NCBI GenBank assembly: GCA_012523265.1
Contig: JAAYIU010000476.1
Location: 1 to 32,774 of the forward strand
Direction of reading: 5' to 3'
DNA from: Bacteroidales bacterium
GTDB lineage: Bacteria > Bacteroidota > Bacteroidia > Bacteroidales > 4484-276
Length of the DNA stretch: 32,774 nt
In this document: positions 15,189 to 24,120 of the stretch, piece by piece
Numbering within the stretch: the first letter of the stretch is position 1
Layout: the number at the start of each line of letters is the position of its first letter
Translations under genes and position numbers: made by a program
The notes under the pieces: generated by a model
What the model saw: the letters and a program-made list of their open reading frames with translations, nothing else
Told to the model about the DNA's origin: nothing
Database searches by the model: none

Positions 15189-16607
15189 TTATTGCCGCAG
15201 CAAATCGCGGTAGTCGGCGCGGTGGTGTAAAGGCTCAAAAGCCGTTTCCGCTGACAAACGTTCCAGATCAGAAAAGCCAAGAATGCGGGCTTGTTGCAGA
15301 TATTCGATAGCAAGCTGGGGTTGGTTTTGTTTCATTTTAACAATGGCTTCCAGATAAGCATGCTCCGGGTTGAGCGGCTCGATAGATCGATAAATTTCGA
15401 TTGTTTTTTCGGCTTGCGCCAAATCGTTTTCTTCGATAGCCTGGCGGGCAAACATATAGCTGAGCAGCCCGTTGAAGCCAAGCATCCTGTTGTGAAGCCG
15501 GCGGGTATAAACATCATCGGAGGTTTGTTTCAGGTTTCTGATCTCCTGATTCCACCAGTCTCTCTCCTTTTCCGTAAAGGCTTTCAAAAAATTGTTTTGC
15601 ATGCCGATCTCCTTTTCGAGCGAGCGTACCATCAGCCCCAACTGCTTTTTGTAAGCGGCGTTAGTGCGGATGGTGCTGAGTTGTTTTTTAAAATTTGCCA
15701 CATTACCGATTCCATCAAAAACGGCGATTGCGCGCTGCGCTGTTTCAGCAGCATCAAAATATTGGTTATTCCCGAGTTGGCTGTCGATTTTATTTTGATA
15801 AAATTCAGTTGCTTTTTCTATAAACGCCACGTCGCCTTCCCGGATTTCCATTAAACTTATGGCATAAAATGTCTCGCGCATCACGTCAATAGGTGGCCAG
15901 TTGTGGTCGCCCTCAAAGATGATGAGCTGGTTGCGGAACCCATTGCGCGTCAGGAAGCGGTCGTTGTTGATAAGTTCGTTGAGGTTAAAATCTTCGTATC
16001 CGGCCATTCCCACATAATAAAAAGCGGCATCAGGTTTTTGCTGCAGTTCCGGAAAACCCGCTCCGGCGCCGACAACCGCCACCACATCCTGTTGCTCGAG
16101 TCCTACTGATACGGCAACGCGTGCTCCCCCCGAAAATCCCATTGCAACGATATGCTGCATATCTATCCGCGCCAGGGGCTGCACTTCCCGAAGCATCTGC
16201 TGATAAATATCAAGGCCTTCGCTCAGCGTTTGGCCGTTGCGCGAGCGGTTGGAGGCCACCAGCACAAAACCAAATTCTTCAGCCAGTTTTTTGTATTTAT
16301 TAATAACAAGGCTTCCGCGTGCGTGCGGATCAAAAGCAAAAATCACAGGCCAGCCCGCTGATGGTGTAGTTGCTGTGGGCACAAAATATTCGAAAGCTCG
16401 TGCGGGAGCCTTTTTCACCGGCGCGGCTGGTGCCACAGTATTATCAGGAGCGATGGTTTCGTTAATCTCCACCGCCGCAGTATCGGTCGGCGCTATGATA
16501 GATGTATCAATAGTTTTTTTATCATCAGATTGGTTACCGGAATTGTTGCAGGCAATAGCTATTAACACCAGGATAACAGGGAAAATCAGAAACAGTAATT
16601 TTTTCAT
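15189..16607 (-). CDS. Lipoprotein with alpha/beta-hydrolase domain and TPR-like tail
   Basis: A 472-residue predicted lipoprotein: hydrophobic signal (3-19) and lipobox-like IAIAC giving lipidated Cys20. A low-complexity Thr/Pro/Ala linker (35-68) leads to an esterase/PHB-depolymerase-like hydrolase domain (about 70-245). That domain has PVIFAFDPHARG (87-98), the nucleophile elbow GFSGGAR with Ser159, and a likely catalytic His235 in GDHNWPP. The rest (about 250-472) is helical, with TPR-like AIEENDLAQAEKTIEIYRS and the final repeat ending in a short Tyr-Arg-Asp region. Substrate unknown; ester or peptide hydrolysis at the membrane is likely. It follows the PhoH gene with a 2-bp gap, so the two are co-transcribed. 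Confidence 0.82.
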   Translation of the reverse strand: MKKLLFLIFPVILVLIAIACNNSGNQSDDKKTIDTSIIAPTDTAAVEINETIAPDNTVAPAAPVKKAPARAFEYFVPTATTPSAGWPVIFAFDPHARGSLVINKYKKLAEEFGFVLVASNRSRNGQTLSEGLDIYQQMLREVQPLARIDMQHIVAMGFSGGARVAVSVGLEQQDVVAVVGAGAGFPELQQKPDAAFYYVGMAGYEDFNLNELINNDRFLTRNGFRNQLIIFEGDHNWPPIDVMRETFYAISLMEIREGDVAFIEKATEFYQNKIDSQLGNNQYFDAAETAQRAIAVFDGIGNVANFKKQLSTIRTNAAYKKQLGLMVRSLEKEIGMQNNFLKAFTEKERDWWNQEIRNLKQTSDDVYTRRLHNRMLGFNGLLSYMFARQAIEENDLAQAEKTIEIYRSIEPLNPEHAYLEAIVKMKQNQPQLAIEYLQQARILGFSDLERLSAETAFEPLHHRADYRDLLRQ

Positions 16608-16609
16608 AA

Positions 16610-18244
16610 TTATAATAATTCATTAGCCAGATTTGCCAGGTCGGAGCGCTCGCCTTTTTCCAGGCGCACGTGGGCATGCAGATCGTGTTGTTTGATGCGG
16701 TCGATCAGGTACGAAAGCCCGTTACTTTGTGCGTCGAGGTAGGGCGTGTCGATTTGATAGATGTCGCCGGTGAAAACTATTTTGGTTCCCTCACCGGCTC
16801 GCGTGATGATGGTTTTCACTTCGTGGGGCGTCAGGTTTTGCGCTTCGTCCACGATAAAAAATACGTTGGAGATGCTGCGCCCGCGGATGTATGCCAGCGC
16901 TTGTATCACCAGCTTCTCGCTTTCGAGGGCGCCGGTGATATTTTGAAACTCCTTGTCGTGCTCGCCGTATTGGTTTTGGATAAATTTTAAGTTATCGTAA
17001 AGTGGCTGCATGTAGGGATCAATCTTGGACTTAAAGTCGCCGGGCAGAAAACCGATGTCTTTGTTGCTCAGCGGCACGATGGGGCGGGCAAGGTAAATCT
17101 GTTTGTAATTGCGGCGTTGGTTCCAGGCGCCCGCCAAAGCCACCAGCGTTTTGCCGGTGCCGGCCACGCCCTGCAGCGTTACGAGTTTGATGTTGGGATT
17201 GGTAACGGCATGCAGCGCAAAAACCTGTTCGGCGTTGCGCGGGGTGATCTTGGAAATCTGATGTTTGTCGAGGCGCTCCACGAGCTGGTTGCGCGGGTTG
17301 TACCAACCCAACGCCGAGGCGCCGTTGGATTGTAATATGAGATATTGGTTGGGCGCCGGCAGCTCTATTGCCAGGTCGGTGTATTCGCAAAGTCCTTCGC
17401 TATAGAGGCGGCTGATGCCGCGCGGATCAACACTTTCGTAGCGCGAAATGCCGGAGTAAAGCGAATCGACATTTTCGATCTTGCCGGTCATAAAATCTTC
17501 GGCGGGCAGGTTGAGGGCTTTGGCTTTGATGCGCAGATTCACATCTTTTGTCACCATCACTACCCTGCGGTCGGGATGCTGCTGCTTGAGTTGTAGGGCG
17601 GCATTCAGTATGCGGTGATCGCCTTTGCGCTCGCCAAAAACTTTCTCGGCGTCGATGGTTGCGGAGCCATGGTCGTTCATCACTACTTTAAAGCTTCCTT
17701 TGTTGCCGTTGCCGAGCGGTATCCAATTGCTCAGCGAAGTATTGTCGGAAAGCCGATCCATGATGCGGATAAACTCGCGCGCCTCGAAGTTGATGGTGTC
17801 GTTGCCTTTTTTAAACTGATCCAACTCCTCAAGCACGGTTATCGGGATGGCAATGTCGTTGTCCTCGAAGCTATTGATGGAGTTGTGGTTATAAAGAATC
17901 ACCGAAGTGTCGAGCACAAAGATTTTTTTCTCGCCTTTTTGTTTAGCTGAAGCAGCGGCTTTTTTGGCCGGCTCCACAGTGGGATTTACCAGATGGGCTT
18001 TGCCGGGTAACGGGTCGGGCGCCGTCATTTTTTCGGCTAAAGGCTGTTTTTTAGCAGCGCTTTTTCTGGGCTTCTCTTTATCTGTTCCTACCGTTTTGGG
18101 CTTAGCCTTTTTAGTTGATTTGGCTGCTGATGCGCTCACTTTCTTCTGCTGTTCGTCGGGCATTAGGGCAGCAGCTTCGGTTTTCTTGCTCTGCGATCGC
18201 ATTTTCTTTTCGATCGGTTGCGCTATGGTTGTTTTTTTAGCCAT
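16610..18244 (-). CDS. PIN-PhoH family ATPase/ribonuclease
   Basis: A 544-residue PIN-PhoH fusion (PhoH2/YlaK type), a family for which RNA unwinding and cleavage is known in some members. The PIN domain runs from about 107 to 255: first acidic residue D112 in FVLDTSV, then E139-E140 in VLEELDQF, and D234 in VTKDVNL. The PhoH ATPase domain follows (about 335-544): Walker A GVAGTGKT (359-366), Walker B FFIVDEAQN (462-470), and TGDIYQID. The first ~105 residues are an added Lys/Ala/Pro-rich low-complexity tail, absent from the shorter standard version. The hydrolase lipoprotein starts 2 bp after its stop. dprA is divergent, 178 bp away. Confidence 0.93.
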   Translation of the reverse strand: MAKKTTIAQPIEKKMRSQSKKTEAAALMPDEQQKKVSASAAKSTKKAKPKTVGTDKEKPRKSAAKKQPLAEKMTAPDPLPGKAHLVNPTVEPAKKAAASAKQKGEKKIFVLDTSVILYNHNSINSFEDNDIAIPITVLEELDQFKKGNDTINFEAREFIRIMDRLSDNTSLSNWIPLGNGNKGSFKVVMNDHGSATIDAEKVFGERKGDHRILNAALQLKQQHPDRRVVMVTKDVNLRIKAKALNLPAEDFMTGKIENVDSLYSGISRYESVDPRGISRLYSEGLCEYTDLAIELPAPNQYLILQSNGASALGWYNPRNQLVERLDKHQISKITPRNAEQVFALHAVTNPNIKLVTLQGVAGTGKTLVALAGAWNQRRNYKQIYLARPIVPLSNKDIGFLPGDFKSKIDPYMQPLYDNLKFIQNQYGEHDKEFQNITGALESEKLVIQALAYIRGRSISNVFFIVDEAQNLTPHEVKTIITRAGEGTKIVFTGDIYQIDTPYLDAQSNGLSYLIDRIKQHDLHAHVRLEKGERSDLANLANELL

Positions 18245-18373
18245 AATATCTTTCTCTGAAAAATCCTGCTTAAAGGATGATGCATTAACGGACGAACAAA
18301 GGAAATGATTTTAATGAAGCTGCATTTTTAAAATAAATGAGAATTCGCTTGCACATTTGAAAAAAACAAAGCA

Positions 18374-18402
18374 TTTGGCTGGTGCCAAAAAATCTATATT
18401 TT
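18374..18402 (+). promoter_or_regulatory. Likely dprA promoter
   Basis: TTTG (18374-18377), 17 bp, then TATATTTT (18395-18402), one base from TAnnTTTG. The -7 box ends 20 bp before the dprA ATG. The pairing of both elements makes this the most complete promoter in the window, though the -7 box is not perfect and the spacer is slightly short. Confidence 0.5.
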
Positions 18403-18422
18403 TATGCTTTCAATTTTAAGAA

Positions 18423-19517
18423 ATGTTAGAATATCAAATAGGAATAACGCTGCTGCCCGGTGTTGGTGATGTGATTGGTAAAAAGCTCATCGCCTACTGC
18501 GGTGGTGCTGAAGCAGTTTTTAAAGAAGGCCGCGCGTCGCTCGAAAAAATTCCGGGTGTGGGCAGCCGCCTTGTCGATGCCGTCCTTTCGCATAATGTGC
18601 TGGATCGTGCAAAACAAGAAGTTGAATTTATCGAAAAGAATAATATCCAGCCGCTGTTTTATCTCGACAAACAATATCCGGCACGCCTGAAAAACTGCGA
18701 CGACAGCCCCATTATGCTTTATCAGAAAGGCCATACCGACCTCAATACCGCCAAGGTGGTAAGCATCGTAGGTACGCGCCAGGCCACGGAGTATGGCAAA
18801 GAAATCTGTAACAAAATTGTAGAAGGCCTGGTTGCCTATAACGTGCTGGTGGTAAGCGGGCTGGCCTATGGCATCGACACCTGCGCGCACAAAGCTGCCC
18901 TGGATCATGGCCTGCACACCGCCGCTGTGCTGGGCCATGGCCTCGACAGAATTTATCCTTATCTCAATAAACCCTTATCTCAAAAAATTTGCGACCAGGG
19001 GGCGCTTCTCACCGAGTTTATGAGCCAAAGCCTCCCCGACCGGGAGAACTTCCCCAAGCGCAACCGCATCATTGCCGGTATCTCCGACGCCGTGGTGGTG
19101 GTGGAAGCTGCCCGCTCCGGCGGAGCGCTGATTACCGCGGAGATTGCAAACAGCTATAACCGCGATGTTTTTAGCGTGCCGGGGCGTATTGGCGATGAGT
19201 TTTCGGAAGGGTGCAACAAATTAATAAAAATCAACAAAGCCGCGCTACTACAGTCTGCCGACGATATTGCTTACATAATGGGGTGGCAACGCAAGGAAAA
19301 CATGCAGGCCGGCATACAGCGCCAACTCTTTGTAGAGCTTACCCCACTCGAAGAAAATATTGTAAACATGCTGCGCAACGCCGACACGCTGGGGCTTGAC
19401 GAGATAAGCCTGGCTTTGTCGCTGCCGGTAAACAAGATAAGCAGCACGCTGCTCACACTCGAATTTCAGGGATTGGTGCGCGCGCTGCCCGGCAGTATTT
19501 ACCGCCTCAACCGGTAG
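18423..19517 (+). CDS. dprA: DNA-processing protein DprA
   Basis: A 364-residue DprA/Smf. In transformable bacteria it binds incoming single-stranded DNA and loads RecA; it is also kept by many species with no known competence. An N-terminal helix-hairpin-helix region (about 1-60: LLPGVGDVIGKKL, IPGVGSRL) precedes the Rossmann core with SIVGTRQATEYG (114-125), VSGLAYGIDTCAHKAAL (144-160), GHGLDRIYP (171-179) and FPKRNRIIAG with the conserved Arg. SGGALITAE follows, and a C-terminal winged helix lies at about 300-364. It ends 5 bp from the convergent alcohol dehydrogenase gene. No com genes lie nearby. Confidence 0.96.
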   Translation: MLEYQIGITLLPGVGDVIGKKLIAYCGGAEAVFKEGRASLEKIPGVGSRLVDAVLSHNVLDRAKQEVEFIEKNNIQPLFYLDKQYPARLKNCDDSPIMLYQKGHTDLNTAKVVSIVGTRQATEYGKEICNKIVEGLVAYNVLVVSGLAYGIDTCAHKAALDHGLHTAAVLGHGLDRIYPYLNKPLSQKICDQGALLTEFMSQSLPDRENFPKRNRIIAGISDAVVVVEAARSGGALITAEIANSYNRDVFSVPGRIGDEFSEGCNKLIKINKAALLQSADDIAYIMGWQRKENMQAGIQRQLFVELTPLEENIVNMLRNADTLGLDEISLALSLPVNKISSTLLTLEFQGLVRALPGSIYRLNR

Positions 19518-19522
19518 CGTGT

Positions 19523-20680
19523 CTAAAGCCGGTGGCTCAGGATGCTGCGCACCTTTTCGGGGGTCACCTTTTTTTGTTCACCCAATGCGGTAAAGCCATT
19601 GTCCTTCAGGTTTTCGATGATCTTGTCGATGGTATCTTCGCCCAGGTCATAATCCGAAAGCCTTGTGGGAACCTGCAGGGAGTTAAAAAACTCTTCGGTG
19701 CGCCGGATGCCTTCTTCTATCTGTTCCTGCTCACTACCTGCCCTGACATCCCACACACGCTGGGCAAACTGCAGCAGCTTATCTCTCTTTTCTTCTTGCA
19801 TCACCTTCATCATGCCCGGCCAAATTATAGCAAGCGTGCGCGCGTGATCGATATTATGCAGCACCGTAAGTTCGTGGCCGATGCTGTGGGTAGCCCAATC
19901 GGTAACTACGCCGGTGGCCAGCAACCCGTTGAGCGCCATACTCGCCGCCCATACAATATTAGCAGCAGCTTTCATATCGCCTGATTCTCTGACATATTCA
20001 GGACCTTCATCGATGAGCACTTTCAGGATTCCTTCGGCCATGCGATCCGTCACAGCGGCGCCCTGCGGATAGGTGAGGTATTGTTCGGTGACATGGATGA
20101 AAGCATCGGTGACGCCGTTGCCGCGCTGCCGTGCAGAGAGCGTACGGGTAAAGGATGGGTCGAGCACCGAAAACTGCGGAAAAGTATGCGGCGGTGCGCC
20201 AAAAGAAAGTTTCTTGCCAATTTCCTTGCGCGACACCACAGCAAAGGCATTCATCTCACTACCTGTGGCCGGCAAGGTAAGGACAGCACCAAATGGCAAA
20301 GCCTTTTCCACTTTGGCACCTTTGGCCGGCATATCCCAGGGATCGCCTTCAAAAGGTACGGCAGCAGCAATAAACTTGGTGCCGTCGATTACAGAACCGC
20401 CGCCGACAGCCAGCAAAAAGTCAACCTGCTTATCGCGACAAAGCTCCACGGCTTTCATCAACGTGCTGTATTGCGGATTGGCTTCGATGCCGCCAAACTC
20501 GAGAATCTCATAGTTTTTTAAAGCTTTTTTTACCTGGTCGTAAGTACCATTTTTTTTAATAGAGCCACCACCGTAAGTCATAAGCACCACAGCATCCGAC
20601 GGGATTTCCCGGACGATTCTGCTGATGGTGTTCTCACCAAAAATGATCTTTGTGGGATTGTAATACGTGAAATTGTTCAT
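19523..20680 (-). CDS. Iron-containing alcohol dehydrogenase (YqhD/BDH type)
   Basis: A 385-residue group III alcohol dehydrogenase that probably reduces aldehydes with NADPH in the cytosol, related to E. coli YqhD and clostridial butanol dehydrogenases. The dinucleotide site includes YGGGSIKKNG (36-45) and AVGGGSVIDGTKF (91-103); the GGGS phosphate loops and the Lys-Asn after the first are typical of the NADP-type subgroup. Metal ligands are D192 and H196 (TDAFIHVTEQ), a His in THSIGHE (264-270), and H279 (IDHARTLAI). The ATG at 20680 fits the family start (NNFTYYNPTKIIFG). It converges with dprA and is separated from rodA upstream by 217 bp without a gene. Confidence 0.95.
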   Translation of the reverse strand: MNNFTYYNPTKIIFGENTISRIVREIPSDAVVLMTYGGGSIKKNGTYDQVKKALKNYEILEFGGIEANPQYSTLMKAVELCRDKQVDFLLAVGGGSVIDGTKFIAAAVPFEGDPWDMPAKGAKVEKALPFGAVLTLPATGSEMNAFAVVSRKEIGKKLSFGAPPHTFPQFSVLDPSFTRTLSARQRGNGVTDAFIHVTEQYLTYPQGAAVTDRMAEGILKVLIDEGPEYVRESGDMKAAANIVWAASMALNGLLATGVVTDWATHSIGHELTVLHNIDHARTLAIIWPGMMKVMQEEKRDKLLQFAQRVWDVRAGSEQEQIEEGIRRTEEFFNSLQVPTRLSDYDLGEDTIDKIIENLKDNGFTALGEQKKVTPEKVRSILSHRL

Positions 20681-20897
20681 GTTTTTATTTTAATAAAATA
20701 TTCATTTTTCATTTCTTCTGACACAAAACCTGCTTTTGCTTTGTCAACAGATAACACGCCAGGGGAAAAAGTGTTCGGGGGCTGCCGGAGCACCTGCAGG
20801 ACTTGAGCTTTAGCAAAGCTGTCGGGGTGTTTTCTTAAGTGCGTAAAATTAGCGTAGGATGGTGAATCCCTGCCTGGACACCACGCTGGCTTTTTAG

Positions 20898-22199
20898 CTA
20901 AAGGATGTTCAGTCGGTTGGCGTCGAGTTTTATAAAAATAAACAGCAGGATAGTGAAAGCCCACAGCGAGGAGCCGCCGTAGCTAAAAAAGGGCAACGGG
21001 ATACCAATCACCGGGAATAGTCCCAGGGTCATGGCGATGTTGACGGCAAAATGGAAAAATAAAATGGACGCCACGCCATAACCATAGATTCGACTGAAGG
21101 CGGAGCGTTGTCGTTCGGAGTGCAGGATGATGCGAACAATGAGCAATACAAACAACGCCACCACCAACGTGCTGCCGATAAAACCCCACTCTTCGCCTAC
21201 AGTGCAGAAGATAAAATCGGTGCTTTGTTCGGGGACGAAATTATACTTGGTTTGGGTGCCTTTAAGAAACCCTTTGCCTGCAAAGCCTCCCGATCCTATT
21301 GCGATAAGCGACTGGTTTACGTTATAGCCGGCGCCCTTGGTATCGGTTTCTTTTCCCAACAAAACATTGATGCGGCTGCGATGATGCGGCTCAAGCATAT
21401 TATCGAAAGCATAATCAACCGAAAAGACAAACCCGGAAGCAAGCACCAGAAAGGTTATCAGAATAGCAACACTTCGCAAAGTTCGCCGCATCAATATCAG
21501 CAGCAGCGCAGTCACCAGCAGCAAGCCCGCTATGATTATCCACTGCTCGATGAGCAGCGCCATCAGAAATAAAATGACGACAATTAATGCGATGATGAGC
21601 ACGTGGCCGGTCATCCCTTCGCGATAAAAAACAAAGATGAAAGCAGCGTACACCAACGCCGAACCGGTATCGTTTTGCAAGAAGATAAGTCCTGCCGGAA
21701 TAGCCAGAATAAGGAATGCTTTAAAAACAGAGCTGAATTTACGAAAGTCGATATTAGAACCACCCAGATAATTGGCTACCGCCAGACAGGTTGCAAATTT
21801 GGCAAACTCGGCCGGCTGAAGCGAAAAGCTGCCAATCTGAAACCACGACTTGCTGCCCGCGATCTCTTTACCAAATATCAGTACACCTACCAGCGCCGCT
21901 ATCGTCAACAGATAAATAACCATCGAGAAGGCAGAGAAAAATTTGGCGTCGGTGAGCAGAATTATCAGCGCCAGCACCAGCGAGCTTCCGATAAAAATCA
22001 TCTGCTTGCCATAACGCTGCGAAAGATCGATGATGGAGCTGTGATCTTCGTCGTAGATGGCTGCGTAAATGTTAACCCATCCCAGCAAAACCATCACCAG
22101 ATAGAGCAGAACCAGCCACCAGTCGATATTGCCGAATATGTTTGTGCGTGATCTCAATTTTTGGTGATTAAATTCGTTTCGAGCATTTTCTTTTAACAC
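20898..22199 (-). CDS. rodA: Rod-shape SEDS glycosyltransferase RodA
   Basis: An integral membrane SEDS-family peptidoglycan glycosyltransferase of 433 residues, partner of PBP2 in cell elongation. About ten hydrophobic segments run from residue 28 onward. Recognisable conserved pieces are SWFQIGSFSLQPAEFAKF, the FLQNDTGSALVY segment, and FVPEQSTDFIFCTVGEEWGF, which contains the SEDS signature near the active site, followed by GIPLPFFSYGGSS. Its start overlaps the end of mrdA by 7 bp, so translation is likely coupled. Both genes run on the minus strand. An ORF at 20677-20964 in another frame is a shadow. Confidence 0.96.
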   Translation of the reverse strand: MLKENARNEFNHQKLRSRTNIFGNIDWWLVLLYLVMVLLGWVNIYAAIYDEDHSSIIDLSQRYGKQMIFIGSSLVLALIILLTDAKFFSAFSMVIYLLTIAALVGVLIFGKEIAGSKSWFQIGSFSLQPAEFAKFATCLAVANYLGGSNIDFRKFSSVFKAFLILAIPAGLIFLQNDTGSALVYAAFIFVFYREGMTGHVLIIALIVVILFLMALLIEQWIIIAGLLLVTALLLILMRRTLRSVAILITFLVLASGFVFSVDYAFDNMLEPHHRSRINVLLGKETDTKGAGYNVNQSLIAIGSGGFAGKGFLKGTQTKYNFVPEQSTDFIFCTVGEEWGFIGSTLVVALFVLLIVRIILHSERQRSAFSRIYGYGVASILFFHFAVNIAMTLGLFPVIGIPLPFFSYGGSSLWAFTILLFIFIKLDANRLNIL

Positions 22200-23977
22200 C
22201 AGGGCGACTTAAAATCGCCCAGCAGATATTTCATCATCATCAGGGTAGCAATAGGCGCCGCATAGGTAGAGCCATAGCCGGCATTTTCGACCACCACTGC
22301 AATGGCAATTTTGGGATTCTCCACAGGCGCAAAGGCAATAAAGATGCTGTGGTTTTCGCCGTGAGGATTTTGAACCGTTCCTGTTTTCCCACCCATAGTA
22401 ATGCTGTCGTGGGCGTAGTAACGTGCGGTACCGTGGCTGCCAGCATATACCCGACGCATCCCTTCAGCCACCGGCTCGAAATGCCGTGGTTCGACCATTG
22501 TATTATGACGGATAAATTCGAGTGGGGTGCGTACGCCATTTTTTACAATAGCTTTCCCGATATGCGGATCGTAGTAAAATCCGCGGTTGGCAATAATTGC
22601 TGAGAGATTGGCCAACTGCAGCGGCGTAACCAGCAACTCGCCCTGCCCGATAGAAAGCGAACGGATGGTCATGCTGCGCCACACATTTTTACCAAAGTAC
22701 TTGTCGTAATATTCAGGTTCAGGCACGTTGCCGCCACGCTCTACCAGCAGATCGGTATTGAAAGTTTTTCCCAGATTAAAAGCAAGCAGATACTGCCGCC
22801 ACTTTTCGTAGGCCCGGCGTGTGGAACCATACGCCGGATTGTCGATGATGGCTTTGAAAACACTCCAGTAATATGGGTTGCACGATTGCTCGATAGATTC
22901 GATCAACTGCAGCGGCGAGTAATGGTTGTGGCTGCACCGAATTGGTAATGCGCCCACACCCGCACATTGGAATTCGGTAGATGGACTGATGACGCCCTCT
23001 TGCAGTCCTACCAGCGCATCCACCAGTTTAAAAGTGCTTCCGGGGGGATACATGGCCAGCAAGGCTCTGTTGAAAAGTGGCACCAGTGTATCGGTGGAGA
23101 GCAGGTTATAATTTTTGCTGCGCACCCTTCCGATGAGCAAATTGGGATCGTACGACGGGCTGGAGATCAGCGCCAGGATTTCGCCGGTGGCAGGTTCGAT
23201 GGCCACAATGCTACCTTTTTTGTTGGCCATGAGTTGCTCGCCATACGCCTGAAGGTTTGCATCGATGGTAATGTAAAGATCGGTGCCGGCAATGGAAGCG
23301 GAATCGTAGCGGCCTTCCATATAGCGGCCTTTCACGCGGTTGAAAACATCTACCATCGAGATGCGCAGACCTTTTTTACCACGCAAAGTACTTTCGTAGG
23401 ATTTCTCGATACCGCTCTTGCCGATGTAGTCGGCCGATTTGTAATAAGGATTGGCTTCGATCTCTGCCGGGCTTACTTCGCCGATGTAGCCCAACGTATG
23501 TGCCGCCGAGGGGCGTGGATATTTACGTAAAGTACGCGACTGAACAAAAAAGCCCGGATATTTATAGAGCCGCTCCTCGATAAAACCATACTGCTCCTTG
23601 CTCACCTGTTCCACAAAAATACTTGGCTTGTGCATGGAGTAGCTGCGTGCTTTCTGCAAACGCTTGCGGAACTCTTCGCACGAAAGATCAAGCAGGCTGC
23701 AAAATTCGGTTGTGTCAGGATTCTTTACAAGCCGCGGCACCACCATCAGGTCGTAGGCAGCTTCGTTGTAAACCAGCAATTCGCCATTGCGGTCCAAAAC
23801 CAAGCCACGCGCAGGATATTGTACTTCGTAACGCAACACATTGTTGGTGGCCGAGAGCACATACTTTTCGTTGATGAGCTGAACGTAAAATAGCCGTAAA
23901 ACGAAAATCAGTCCCGCGGCAATAACAATTGCAGAGACTACAAATTTTCGGTTTTCAAATATCTTCTTCTGAACCAT
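22193..23977 (-). CDS. mrdA: Penicillin-binding protein 2 (elongasome transpeptidase)
   Basis: A class B PBP of 594 residues that cross-links peptidoglycan during elongation with RodA. It has one N-terminal membrane anchor (about 13-33), a pedestal/dimerisation domain starting at VQYPARGLVLDRNG (52-65), and a C-terminal transpeptidase. The active-site serine is S314 in STFK, the second motif is SCN (365-367) and the third is KTG (531-533, GKTGTVQNP). Length is typical. It overlaps rodA by 7 bp. In many Bacteroidota the mre genes lie just upstream; here the upstream gene is an unrelated lipoprotein. A full -7 box lies 32 bp before the ATG. Confidence 0.96.
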   Translation of the reverse strand: MVQKKIFENRKFVVSAIVIAAGLIFVLRLFYVQLINEKYVLSATNNVLRYEVQYPARGLVLDRNGELLVYNEAAYDLMVVPRLVKNPDTTEFCSLLDLSCEEFRKRLQKARSYSMHKPSIFVEQVSKEQYGFIEERLYKYPGFFVQSRTLRKYPRPSAAHTLGYIGEVSPAEIEANPYYKSADYIGKSGIEKSYESTLRGKKGLRISMVDVFNRVKGRYMEGRYDSASIAGTDLYITIDANLQAYGEQLMANKKGSIVAIEPATGEILALISSPSYDPNLLIGRVRSKNYNLLSTDTLVPLFNRALLAMYPPGSTFKLVDALVGLQEGVISPSTEFQCAGVGALPIRCSHNHYSPLQLIESIEQSCNPYYWSVFKAIIDNPAYGSTRRAYEKWRQYLLAFNLGKTFNTDLLVERGGNVPEPEYYDKYFGKNVWRSMTIRSLSIGQGELLVTPLQLANLSAIIANRGFYYDPHIGKAIVKNGVRTPLEFIRHNTMVEPRHFEPVAEGMRRVYAGSHGTARYYAHDSITMGGKTGTVQNPHGENHSIFIAFAPVENPKIAIAVVVENAGYGSTYAAPIATLMMMKYLLGDFKSPWC

Positions 23978-24009
23978 TCTACTTTCGGATTATAAAAAAT
24001 ACGGCACTG

Positions 24010-24017
24010 CAAAAGTA
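24010..24017 (-). promoter_or_regulatory. Bacteroidota -7 box of mrdA-rodA
   Basis: Read on the minus strand this is TACTTTTG in the context TGTACTTTTGC, identical to the box before the peroxiredoxin gene. It ends 32 bp before the mrdA ATG. No clear -33 TTTG is visible. Confidence 0.6.
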
Positions 24018-24120
24018 CACACCAAGCCGGTAGGTATTTATTTTAATAACTAAATCTTTTGATGCCGGAAGGTAAAATCCCAAAAGTAGATAAAACAAAA
24101 TCCAAATAAGGAAGCCCTTC

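Noticed and set aside
18423-19517. Natural-competence locus
   Set aside because: dprA alone is widely kept without competence; no com genes lie in the window.
20677-20964. 95-codon minus-strand ORF overlapping the rodA end
   Set aside because: It overlaps the real rodA frame and has low-complexity, basic, Pro-rich composition with no family resemblance.
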